A stretch of 64,000 bases of DNA, from the NCBI RefSeq assembly GCF_029953635.1, contig NZ_CP124543.1, forward strand, positions 4,629,455-4,693,454. Reading direction: 5' to 3'. Below are positions 8,846 to 16,660 of this stretch, piece by piece. This stretch comes from Halotia branconii CENA392. GTDB lineage: Bacteria; Cyanobacteriota; Cyanobacteriia; Cyanobacteriales; Nostocaceae. Made by a program: the position numbers and the translations under genes. The notes beneath the pieces are model-generated. The model was given only the letters and a program-made list of their open reading frames with translations, ran no database searches and was not told the DNA's origin. Each line of letters begins with the position of its first letter. Positions within the stretch are counted from its first letter, which is position 1.

Positions 8846-9367
8846 ATGTTTACAACAGCTGACTTTCTTCAGTACACTCAATGGTCGGGTATCGCCACAT
8901 TGATATTCGCTGCTTTAGCAATCCTAGCTTTTATTCTCAAATGGGGCATCCGCTTTCGGCTGGTAGGTACAACTGGCTTTATGATAGTGCTGACTTGTGG
9001 ACTATTTACCCTCTCTTTAATTCCTCTGACTCACACTGTGATTCCAGGAGCATTAAAGTATACTTTAGTCTACGACAATGGTTCAACACAAACCGTAATT
9101 GCTACATCACCCAAAATTTCTCCTACACAACTAGAAGCAACTCTGCGGCAAGCAGCTACTAATCTTTATTCTTATGGTCGCTTAGGTACACGAGCAGACA
9201 ACCAGATGACAATTCGCGCCCGTACCGTCATCCATCCAGAACCAGGGCTTTCTGTCCCAGTTTACCTAGGTCAAATTAAGCGAACGTTGGCTACGCGTGA
9301 AGATCAAGAAATGACAATTGAGATTTACCCAGAAAAATTTGCTCAATTACCAAAGCCTACTGCTTAA
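8846..9367 (+). CDS. ycf51: Ycf51 family protein (DUF2518)
   Basis: A 173-residue protein of the Ycf51/DUF2518 family, found in cyanobacteria and some red-algal plastids; function unknown. It has two N-terminal membrane segments (about residues 13-32, GIATLIFAALAILAFILKWG, and 37-58, LVGTTGFMIVLTCGLFTLSL) and a soluble C-terminal part with the usual ATLRQAATNLYSYGRLG region. Length is normal. It is alone on the plus strand, 178 bp before the sugar transporter operon, with dispersed repeats in between. Confidence 0.8.
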   Translation: MFTTADFLQYTQWSGIATLIFAALAILAFILKWGIRFRLVGTTGFMIVLTCGLFTLSLIPLTHTVIPGALKYTLVYDNGSTQTVIATSPKISPTQLEATLRQAATNLYSYGRLGTRADNQMTIRARTVIHPEPGLSVPVYLGQIKRTLATREDQEMTIEIYPEKFAQLPKPTA

Positions 9368-9545
9368 ATCAATTAACAGTTAACACTTCGACAAGCTCAG
9401 TGCATCGCAGTGAATAGTTATCAAGTGGCTTTTGACTGATATCTGCACTAGTAGAGATGGTTACGTTACGTAAACAAACAGTCAACACAGTTACCTTGGC
9501 GTGATCGCTATATAATGATTACCACTAGCGATCGCTACATGAATA

Positions 9546-10859
9546 ATGTTGTACCGAAAGCCAATAAACAAGCTGCAAAAATTTATCCAAAAACCAAGTT
9601 TTTTGCATGTAGGGATTTTTCTGACAATTCTGTTAGGTATCTTATTGTTCGCTTGGGTAGCACTCTCGCAGCAACCAGTTACCCTGAATATGTTAATTAC
9701 TGCCCCTGATGCCCAACCTTGGAAGCAGGGTTTGATTAAAGACTTTGAAACTGAAAACCCAGGTATTCGCATTAACTTAGTTGAGGGGCCGAATGCCACA
9801 AATTTACTTGAAGACCTCTATACCTCATCATTTATCTTAGGCGAATCTCCTTATGACTTGGTGAATATGGATGTCATCTGGACACCAAAATTTGCTGCTG
9901 CTGGATGGTTGCGACCCCTAGATGATCGCATTTCAAAAGAGGAGTTAGCAGCATTTTCACCCAAGGATATAGAGGGAGGACGTTATCAGGGCAAGCTGTA
10001 CCGCATTCCAGTACGTTCTGATGTGGGAATGCTGTACTATCGGGAAGATTTACTCAAACAAGCAGGATTTAAACCACCAGAAACCTTTGAGGATCTGATG
10101 CGAATTTCCCAAGCCTTGCAAAAACAAGACAAGGTGAATTGGGGCTATGTTTGGCAAGGTCGCCAGTACGAAGGACTCGTGGCGATGTTTGTGGAAGTCC
10201 TTGATGGTTTTGGCGGTTTCTGGGTTAATCCCGACACCTTGGAAGTGGGACTAGACCGACCAGAAACATTACAAGCGATTGAATTTTTACGTAGTACTAT
10301 CAGCAAAAGCGTTTCTCCTCCTGGAGTGACGACTTATCAAGAAGAAGACACGCGACGCTTATTCCAAAGTGGTGAAGCAGCATTTTTACGCAGCTGGCCT
10401 TATGCATGGCCTTTAGCCCAAAAAAAAGGTTCGCCAATCAAAGGCAAAATCGCAATTAAACCGATGGTTCACGCTCCTGGTGAGACTGGAGCAGCCTGTT
10501 TAGGGGGCTGGGGTATAGGAATTGCTAAATCTTCCAAACATCCCCAAGAAGCTTGGACAGCAATTCAGTACTTTACCAGTGAAAAGGCACAGCGCCGATT
10601 TATTTTGAATGCAGGCTATGTGCCAAGTCGCCGGAATTTGTTCACCAATCCAGAGATTGTTGCCAAATATCCCCACTATCCACAGTTGTTAGAGGTCGTG
10701 GACAATGCAGTTTTACGTCCACCAATCGCGCAATATGCCCAGGCATCAGATATTTTGCAGCGTTATCTCAGTGCCGCATTATCTGGACGGACAGATCCAA
10801 AACAAGCAATGAAAGCTGCTGCTAACGAAACACGCCGACTGCTAGGGGCTGGGGAATGA
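9546..10859 (+). CDS. Sugar ABC transporter substrate-binding protein
   Basis: A 437-residue family 1 extracellular binding protein of the type used for maltose, trehalose or glucosylglycerol-like sugars. An N-terminal hydrophobic anchor (about residues 21-41, VGIFLTILLGILLFAWVALS) has no lipobox cysteine, so it is probably an uncleaved anchor or an ordinary signal. The body shows LNMLITAPDAQPWKQGLIKDF, DLVNMDVIWTPKFAAAGWLRPLD, YYREDLLKQAGFKPPETFEDL and the GGWGIGIAKSSKHPQEAW block typical of the family. It heads an operon with two permeases and an ATPase. The substrate cannot be told from sequence. A tandem-repeat spacer follows the stop. Confidence 0.9.
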   Translation: MLYRKPINKLQKFIQKPSFLHVGIFLTILLGILLFAWVALSQQPVTLNMLITAPDAQPWKQGLIKDFETENPGIRINLVEGPNATNLLEDLYTSSFILGESPYDLVNMDVIWTPKFAAAGWLRPLDDRISKEELAAFSPKDIEGGRYQGKLYRIPVRSDVGMLYYREDLLKQAGFKPPETFEDLMRISQALQKQDKVNWGYVWQGRQYEGLVAMFVEVLDGFGGFWVNPDTLEVGLDRPETLQAIEFLRSTISKSVSPPGVTTYQEEDTRRLFQSGEAAFLRSWPYAWPLAQKKGSPIKGKIAIKPMVHAPGETGAACLGGWGIGIAKSSKHPQEAWTAIQYFTSEKAQRRFILNAGYVPSRRNLFTNPEIVAKYPHYPQLLEVVDNAVLRPPIAQYAQASDILQRYLSAALSGRTDPKQAMKAAANETRRLLGAGE

Positions 10860-10897
10860 GGGAGTAGAGGAGCAGAGGGGCAGGGGAGGAAGAAGAA

Positions 10898-10968
10898 TAA
10901 CAACTGACAACTGACAACTGACAACTGACAACTGACAACTGACAACTGACCACTGACCACTGACAACT
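10898..10968. repeat. 7-bp tandem repeat (STRR type)
   Basis: About nine copies of AACTGAC and near-variants (CACTGAC) run head to tail between the binding protein and the first permease gene. Such short tandemly repeated repetitive sequences are typical of heterocystous cyanobacteria. The array lies immediately before the permease start codon. Confidence 0.85.
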
Positions 10969-10973
10969 AACAA

Positions 10974-11882
10974 ATGACTAATCTGCACACACTCCGAGGT
11001 CGAGAACAAAGAACAGCCTGGCTCTTACTAACACCAGCATTGCTGCTGTTGTTGTTTGTGTTTGCCTACCCAATTTTACGAGCATTCTGGTTAAGTGTAT
11101 TTACTAGAAATTTGGGAACAGAGCTAGAACCAGTATTTTCTGGCTTAGAAAATTATGTGCGGATGGCAGGAGATGGTCGTTTTTGGCAGAGTTTATGGGT
11201 GACGACTGTGTTCACAACAGCTTCCGTACTTTCAGAACTACTGCTAGGATTGGGAATTGCTTTAGTTCTCAATCAGGCGTTTTTTGGACGGGGCATAGTA
11301 CGGACAACCGCGATTATACCTTGGGCTTTGCCTACTGCTTTGATTGGTCTGGCATGGGCTTGGATTTTTAACGACCAGTTTGGAATTGTCAACGATATTT
11401 TATTGCGATTGGGGTTAATTCAAACTGGAATTAACTGGTTAGGAGATCCAACTCTGGCAATGCTGGCAGCGATTTTTGCTGATGTTTGGAAAACTACACC
11501 GTTTATTAGTATTCTGCTATTAGCTGGCTTGCAGTCGATATCAACAGATCTCTACGAAGCTTACTCTGTCGATGGAGCGAATGCTTGGCAAAGCTTCCGC
11601 AATATTACTCTGCCACTGCTGTTGCCACAAATCTTAATCGCAGTTTTATTTCGGTTTGCTCAAGCTTTTGGGATTTTTGACTTAATTGCTGTGATGACTG
11701 GAGGTGGCCCCGGTGGTGCAACTGAAGTGGTGTCGCTGTATATTTACTCTACAGTGATGCGCTACTTAGATTTTGGTTATGGAGCAGCTTTGGTAGTGGT
11801 GACATTTTTAATATTAATTGCTGCGGTAGCGATCGCCAGTTTCTTGCTGAGTAAATACCGTGCCAAAACAGGAGCCATTTAA
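10974..11882 (+). CDS. Sugar ABC transporter permease (MalF-like)
   Basis: A 302-residue membrane-spanning subunit with six predicted helices (first LLTPALLLLLFVFAYPILRA). The EAA loop that contacts the ATPase is clear: EAYSVDGANAWQSFRNITLP, followed by LLLPQILIAVLFR. The shape and the short N-terminus fit UgpA/LacF/ThuF-type permeases rather than long enterobacterial MalF. It is second in the importer operon. The ribosome site would have to lie inside the 7-bp repeat array, which is unusual and could affect translation. Confidence 0.92.
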   Translation: MTNLHTLRGREQRTAWLLLTPALLLLLFVFAYPILRAFWLSVFTRNLGTELEPVFSGLENYVRMAGDGRFWQSLWVTTVFTTASVLSELLLGLGIALVLNQAFFGRGIVRTTAIIPWALPTALIGLAWAWIFNDQFGIVNDILLRLGLIQTGINWLGDPTLAMLAAIFADVWKTTPFISILLLAGLQSISTDLYEAYSVDGANAWQSFRNITLPLLLPQILIAVLFRFAQAFGIFDLIAVMTGGGPGGATEVVSLYIYSTVMRYLDFGYGAALVVVTFLILIAAVAIASFLLSKYRAKTGAI

Positions 11883-11938
11883 GAGGCAGGGGAGCAGAGG
11901 AGAATAACAACTAATAACTGATAACTGATAACTAATTC

Positions 11939-12820
11939 ATGACAACTCCACAAGCAGTTTCAACGACTCCAAAACAAACAGGAAAAACCAAGTTTTCTAT
12001 TAAAAAAATCTTGCTGTTCATAGCAGTTGTATTAGTAGTGATATTTAGCCTAGCGCCTGTTCTATGGCAACTGCTGACTTCATTTAAAGTTAACGAAGAT
12101 ATTGCCGCTGTTCCTACTGTCTATTTTCCGACGCGATTCACTTTCAGTCACTATATTGAGTTATTCACCCGTCGTCCATTTTGGCGCTATATCTTCAACA
12201 GCGCTTTTGTATCGATTACTTCTACAGCTTTAGCTTTGGCAATTGGCGCACCCGCCGCTTATGCCTTGGCACGATTACGCCCTTGGGGTGAGCGAGTTAT
12301 CCTTGCTGGCGTTCTCATTGTAACTTTGTTTCCGGGAATTTTATTGTTTTTGGGACTATTAGAAATTATCCAAGCGCTCAGACTGGGCAACAACTATCTG
12401 GCGCTAATCATACCCTATACTGCCATCAATTTGCCGCTGACAATTTTAGTACTCAAAAGCTTTTTTGAACAATTGCCCAAAGACTTAGAAGATTCCGCTA
12501 GGGTCGATGGCTACAATACCTTTCAACTATTGTGGCAAATCGTACTGCCGATGACCCTTCCAGCCTTAGTAACTACTGGGATTCTCACCTTTATTTTTGC
12601 CTGGAATGAATTTATCTTTGCTTTGACATTTATGACCCGTGAAGAGTTGAAGACAATTCCCGTTGCTGCTGCTCAGTTGGGTGGTGCGTCAGTATTTGAA
12701 ATTCCCTACGGTTCCATTGCTGCTGCGACTGTTGTCGGGACGTTACCCCTCATTGCACTAGTTTTGTTTTTCCAGCGCCGGATCGTTCAAGGTCTTACCG
12801 CTGGTGCTGTCAAAGGATAA
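11939..12820 (+). CDS. Sugar ABC transporter permease (MalG-like)
   Basis: A 293-residue partner permease with six helices (first ILLFIAVVLVVIFSLAPVLW). Its EAA loop reads DSARVDGYNTFQLLWQIVLP. The C-terminus AAATVVGTLPLIALVLFFQRRIVQGLTAGAVKG, with QRRIVQGLTAGAVKG at the end, is the normal ending of MalG/LacG/ThuG-type permeases. Together with the MalF-like gene it forms the heterodimeric channel of the importer. A 56-bp spacer with repeat sequence precedes it. Confidence 0.92.
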   Translation: MTTPQAVSTTPKQTGKTKFSIKKILLFIAVVLVVIFSLAPVLWQLLTSFKVNEDIAAVPTVYFPTRFTFSHYIELFTRRPFWRYIFNSAFVSITSTALALAIGAPAAYALARLRPWGERVILAGVLIVTLFPGILLFLGLLEIIQALRLGNNYLALIIPYTAINLPLTILVLKSFFEQLPKDLEDSARVDGYNTFQLLWQIVLPMTLPALVTTGILTFIFAWNEFIFALTFMTREELKTIPVAAAQLGGASVFEIPYGSIAAATVVGTLPLIALVLFFQRRIVQGLTAGAVKG

Positions 12821-12840
12821 AAATAAAAACTCTACAGTTA

Positions 12841-12935
12841 GTAGTCAGTGTAAAGCGAAAAGTCAGAACAATTGACCACTAACTACTGACCACTGACAAC
12901 TGACCACTAACTACTGACAACTGACCACTGACAAT
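12841..12935. repeat. Tandem STRR-type repeats in the ABC operon
   Basis: Degenerate copies of AACTGACCACT, ACTACTGAC and CACTGACA fill the spacer between the second permease and the ATPase gene and stop just before the ATG at 12943. They are the same kind of unit as at 10898-10968, which suggests repeated slippage or copying within one operon. Confidence 0.75.
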
Positions 12936-12942
12936 AAAAAAA

Positions 12943-14022
12943 ATGGCTAAACTCGAACTCAAAAACTTGAATAAAACCTATAACCCCAAAGTTATCCCTG
13001 TTAAAGACGTGAGCTTAACGGTAGATAACGATGAGTTTCTTACTTTACTTGGCCCTTCTGGCTGTGGCAAATCCACCGTCCTCCGCATGATTGCAGGTCT
13101 GGAAGAACCTACTCGCGGTCAGATCAAGATTGGGGAAGTTGATGTTACCCAAAAAGGAGCAGGCGATCGCAATATTGCAATGGTATTTCAAAGCTATGCA
13201 CTTTATCCTCACATGACGGTATACGAAAATCTTGCCTCTGGACTGAAGCTGAAAAAAGTACCACCAGCCGAAATTAAACGAAGAGTTGCAGAAGTATCCG
13301 AAGTCTTAGGATTAGCAGAGTTAATGAACCGCAAGCCAGGTAAAATGTCTGGAGGTCAACGTCAGCGAGTTGCGGTCGGTCGTGCTTTGGTGCGGAATGC
13401 CGATGTCTACTTGTTAGATGAACCATTAAGTAACTTGGATGCACTATTACGAGAACGAGTCCGCGCCGACCTCAAGCAGATTTTTGCCGTCCAAAAAGTC
13501 CCAGTTGTTTACGTCACCCACGACCAAACAGAAGCAATGACACTTTCCACGAAAGTTGCATTACTTAACGATGGCTATGTGCAGCAACTTGACCCACCGG
13601 AACTCATTTATAACCATCCAGCAAATCTATTTGTGGCTGGGTTTGTTGGTAGTCCGCAAATGAATTTGCTAACTCTACCTTGTCAGGGACGATCTGCTAT
13701 GTTGGGTAACTTCCAAATACCTCTGCCAGATCTACCAACTGTACCACCTCAGATTATTTTGGGAATCCGTCCAGAAAATGTCCGTATTGCTCAACCAAGT
13801 GATACTCAGACTATTCAAGGACGAGTGTTTTTAGTAGAAAACTTGGGTATGCACTATTTGGTTAGTGTCAAGGTTGAGGGTTCACCAACCGCAGCGACTA
13901 CAGTACGTGCTTTGTTGCCAACAGATCAAAACTGGAATAACGAAGATATTACATTGGCATTGCCTACTGAGGATATTCACTGGTTTGATGTTCAATCTGG
14001 ACATACTCTTGTCAGGAGGTAA
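12943..14022 (+). CDS. MalK/UgpC-type ABC transporter ATPase
   Basis: A 359-residue ATP-binding subunit that powers the sugar importer. It has Walker A GPSGCGKST (37-45), the Q loop in VFQSYALYPH, signature MSGGQ (135-139), Walker B VYLLDEP (155-161) and the switch histidine in VYVTHDQTEAMTL. A C-terminal regulatory OB/TOBE-type domain (about 235-359, IILGIRPENVRIAQ) marks it as a CUT1-family ATPase. It is last in the operon and directly follows its permeases apart from the repeat spacer. Such ATPases are sometimes shared among several importers. Confidence 0.95.
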   Translation: MAKLELKNLNKTYNPKVIPVKDVSLTVDNDEFLTLLGPSGCGKSTVLRMIAGLEEPTRGQIKIGEVDVTQKGAGDRNIAMVFQSYALYPHMTVYENLASGLKLKKVPPAEIKRRVAEVSEVLGLAELMNRKPGKMSGGQRQRVAVGRALVRNADVYLLDEPLSNLDALLRERVRADLKQIFAVQKVPVVYVTHDQTEAMTLSTKVALLNDGYVQQLDPPELIYNHPANLFVAGFVGSPQMNLLTLPCQGRSAMLGNFQIPLPDLPTVPPQIILGIRPENVRIAQPSDTQTIQGRVFLVENLGMHYLVSVKVEGSPTAATTVRALLPTDQNWNNEDITLALPTEDIHWFDVQSGHTLVRR

Positions 14023-14529
14023 GTTTTAGGGAAAAAACAGACGCTCATTGTGTAGTTCCAGTAATTTATCGTTCTTCTTTGTGCCAACAATATTTGTACA
14101 TCAGGCGATCGCACTTTCCCAACCCAATCATTTCCAAACAAAATCTATCTCTTTGCACTTGAACCCTGTAGTTTATTACCAATTGCAGATTGATTTCACA
14201 TTAAAATTGTAACCGTAGAGAGTTATTTGACAAGACTATTTAAACAATACAAAAAAAATTTCATCCTCTGACTAACCCAGTAGTGCAATGGCAAAAGCCG
14301 ATTAATTAAGTCAATCTGTTTATAGATATTGTTAACGGTTACTACCCGGATTTCTCACCACACCTTGAATGGAGGAGTAATGAGTAGTGAGTAGTGAGTA
14401 GTGAGTAGTGAGTAAGGAGTAATGAGTAAAATTCTTAACTTATTACTTATTACTCATTACTTATTACTTATACGGAAAGCAGCTTGTGAGAAATCCGGGA
14501 CTAGTATTTGCTGTTTTGAGGTAAGTCAA
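14023..14529. other. Intergenic region with tandem and inverted repeats
   Basis: No gene recognised. At 14380-14430, copies of GAGTAGT and GAGTAAG units run in tandem; at 14437-14472 complementary units (TTATTACTCATTACTTATT) follow, so transcripts could fold into a long hairpin just ahead of the pentapeptide gene. An open frame runs through the repeat from 14422 in phase with that gene, but it is an unlikely coding region. Confidence 0.6.
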
Positions 14530-14919
14530 ATGAAACTGAAGATTTTAGCTATCGCAGCATTAGTGAGTACGATTTGCTATGCCATTCCGACAAAAGCTGC
14601 AAATCCTGTCCATGTTAGACAGTTACTAAAAACAGGAAAATGTCAGGGATGTGACTTAGCAGGAGCAAACTTGCGTTCGGCTCATTTAGTTGGTGCAGAT
14701 TTAAGAAATGCCAATTTAAAGGGAGCTAATCTAGAAGATGCCGAGTTGATTAGCGCTAATCTAACTGGTGCAAACTTAAGTCAAGTATTCGCAAGTAATA
14801 TTGATTTAAGCGCCACTAACTTAACAAATGCCAACCTGACTAATGCTAAGCTTGATAATGCAAACTTGGAGGGTGCTGTCTTAACTGGAGTTAATCTTCA
14901 AGAAGTTATAGTTTATTGA
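14530..14919 (+). CDS. Secreted pentapeptide-repeat protein
   Basis: A 129-residue protein if started at ATG 14530 (MKLKILAIAALVSTICYAIP), which gives a clean signal peptide ending near TKAA. The frame stays open back to 14422, but that extension is repeat-derived. The mature part holds a short VRQLLKTGKCQGCDL lead with a CxxC pair, seen in many exported cyanobacterial pentapeptide proteins, then about 15 A(N/D)LXX repeats that should form a right-handed quadrilateral helix. The function is unknown; it is probably periplasmic or lumenal. It is a single gene flanked by repeats. Confidence 0.85.
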   Translation: MKLKILAIAALVSTICYAIPTKAANPVHVRQLLKTGKCQGCDLAGANLRSAHLVGADLRNANLKGANLEDAELISANLTGANLSQVFASNIDLSATNLTNANLTNAKLDNANLEGAVLTGVNLQEVIVY

Positions 14920-15075
14920 GCCATTTAATGGTTAAAGGCAAATTTTGTTCAATTAGGAAGTTAAGTTATCATCTGTACAATATTCAGTAGGATACTAAAG
15001 ATTAGCATCTATCAGAGATTAAGATAATTACATAATTACACTCAATATCTGCGAAGATAAAATTATTAAACTTTT

Positions 15076-15228
15076 AGGACTTACGCAAGAACTCTCTAAA
15101 ACCTCTTAACTTCTCTGCAAAACGCTACGCTCTCAACGTAGCTTTGCCGCAACGCGTCTATGTGCCTTAGCGGTAGCCTCCGGCAAGCCGTTTGAGCGTT
15201 TCGTTTTTGATAACTTTGCATAAGTCCT
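15076..15228. repeat. MITE-like element, AGGACTTACG ends (copy 1)
   Basis: AGGACTTACGCAA at 15076-15088 is matched by TTGCATAAGTCCT at 15216-15228, a 13-bp inverted repeat with one mismatch. The flanks carry a possible target duplication, ACTTTT. The same ends occur at 25790-25917 and 43665-43817, although the interiors differ. It occupies most of the gap upstream of the carbonic anhydrase gene. No coding frame is visible inside. Confidence 0.7.
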
Positions 15229-15269
15229 GACTTTTACGAACAGCATTACTTATTTATTTAGGTACTTCT

Positions 15270-16064
15270 ATGAAAAAATTGATTAAAGGTTTGCGTGAGT
15301 TCAAAAGTAGTTACTTTTCTGCCAATGAAGAACTGTTTGAACAACTTTCTCATGGTCAGAAGCCTAGAGTATTATTTATTACTTGTTCAGATTCGCGTAT
15401 CGATCCAAACTTGATTACACAAGCTGGATTAGGTGAATTATTTGTTATCCGCAATGCAGGTAATATTATTCCCCCCTTTGGTGCAACTAATGGTGGTGAA
15501 GGAGCAACAATTGAATATGCTGTTCAAGCATTAGATATTCAACAAATTATTATCTGTGGTCACTCCCATTGTGGGGCGATGAAAGGGTTAATGAAGTTAG
15601 ACAGTTTGCGGGTAGAAATGCCGTTGGTACATGATTGGCTCAAGTATGCAGAGGCAACCCGACGATTAGTAAAAGATAATTATAGTAACTATGAAGGCGA
15701 AGAACTATTAGAAATAATTATTGCCGAGAATGTACTCACCCAAATCGAAAATCTACGAACTTATCCAGTAATTCACTCTAAGCTTCACCAAAAGCAACTC
15801 AGTATTTATGCTTGGATTTATCAAATCGAGACTGGTGAAGTTTTGACATACGATTCACAAAAGCACGCCTATGTCTTGCTCCAAAATCAGCTTCCCACAT
15901 CAGAGATAGATGAAACATTGTTTAACCCACCTTTAGGTAAAACTGAACAAGATACTATTCAATCATCTCCGGAACTTTTGATTTCACCACATACGGGGTT
16001 TCCCATGACAGTGCTGTCTCCACAACAAATGGAGCGAATTTATCGAGGCTCGAAAACAAACTAA
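15270..16064 (+). CDS. Beta-class carbonic anhydrase
   Basis: A 264-residue zinc enzyme that interconverts CO2 and bicarbonate. The zinc ligands are visible as Cys39, His98 and Cys101 (ITCSDSRID and ICGHSHCGAM), with the catalytic Asp41-Arg43 dyad. It resembles the IcfA/CcaA type of cyanobacterial carbonic anhydrase, which can act in carboxysomes, including a C-terminal extension after the catalytic domain (residues about 200-264). No carboxysome genes are adjacent, so location in the carboxysome is not shown here. The start MKKLIKGLREFKSSYF is the normal family N-terminus. A MITE lies directly upstream. Confidence 0.93.
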   Translation: MKKLIKGLREFKSSYFSANEELFEQLSHGQKPRVLFITCSDSRIDPNLITQAGLGELFVIRNAGNIIPPFGATNGGEGATIEYAVQALDIQQIIICGHSHCGAMKGLMKLDSLRVEMPLVHDWLKYAEATRRLVKDNYSNYEGEELLEIIIAENVLTQIENLRTYPVIHSKLHQKQLSIYAWIYQIETGEVLTYDSQKHAYVLLQNQLPTSEIDETLFNPPLGKTEQDTIQSSPELLISPHTGFPMTVLSPQQMERIYRGSKTN

Positions 16065-16526
16065 AGAAAGTTTAAGCTCATCCTACTGCCCCTGGAAGGG
16101 GCGAGACTTTGTGTCAGTGGTCAGTTGTCAGCGATGCACTGAGCGTAGTCGAAGTGTGGTGAGTAGTAAAAACAACTGATAATTGACGGCGACGAAGCAA
16201 TGGTTACTGAGCGTCTTGCCTTAGACGTAGTCGAAAGGAGCCGAAGTACTATTCTTCCCACTCCTCAAAGAAAGGGGCAACGCGATCGCCTTTTGATGAT
16301 TAATTGGAAATGTGAATTGAATCAGACTTCTTCATCCAAATAATTTATGAAAGCGTGTTACATGGATAGACAGGTTAACCGAAAAGTTCTACAATCTGAC
16401 TGATTGGGGTAAATTTACCTATTGCTCAATCAACCCAAGCATAGTAAAGATTTTCTAGCGATTTTGCGTGATTGCAAAAGCATACTATTAATATAGGAAA
16501 GTCTTTAGTTAAGGACAGCAAATAAC
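16065..16526. other. Intergenic region with dispersed repeats
   Basis: No gene seen in 462 bp. A small GCCCC/GGGGC hairpin (16088-16102) follows the carbonic anhydrase but has no T tract. From 16125 to 16240 the sequence is made of dispersed units including TGAGCGTAGTCGAAG. The last 150 bp are AT-rich and should hold the promoter of the small gene at 16527. Confidence 0.5.
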
Positions 16527-16649
16527 ATGGATGTAAAGCTGATTTTAGTTGGGTTAACGGTTCTATTTACGATTTCGTGCTTATTTTTTGGTACGAAAAA
16601 TGGGTTCTATGATTCAGAGAACTATCACGGTAATGGCTCTGCCCATTGA
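16527..16649 (+). CDS. 40-residue single-pass membrane peptide
   Basis: ATG 16527 to TGA 16649 encodes 40 residues: a hydrophobic helix (LILVGLTVLFTISCLFFG, about 5-22) followed by a polar, aromatic tail (GFYDSENYHGNGSAH). AAGGACAG lies 10 bp upstream as a ribosome site. The charge pattern predicts an N-in topology with the tail outside or in the lumen. It has the size and shape of the small subunits of photosynthetic complexes, but I do not recognise it as a named one. It lies 11 bp before the GTG of the MBL-fold gene, so the two may be cotranscribed. Function unknown. Confidence 0.6.
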   Translation: MDVKLILVGLTVLFTISCLFFGTKNGFYDSENYHGNGSAH

Positions 16650-16660
16650 GAGAAGACTGA

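Noticed and set aside
8597..8881. Open frame on the minus strand
   Set aside because: It crosses the right end of the IS and overlaps the Ycf51 start; no family resemblance.
10763..10966. Ser/Val-rich open frame on the minus strand
   Set aside because: It is a translation of the 7-bp tandem repeat array.
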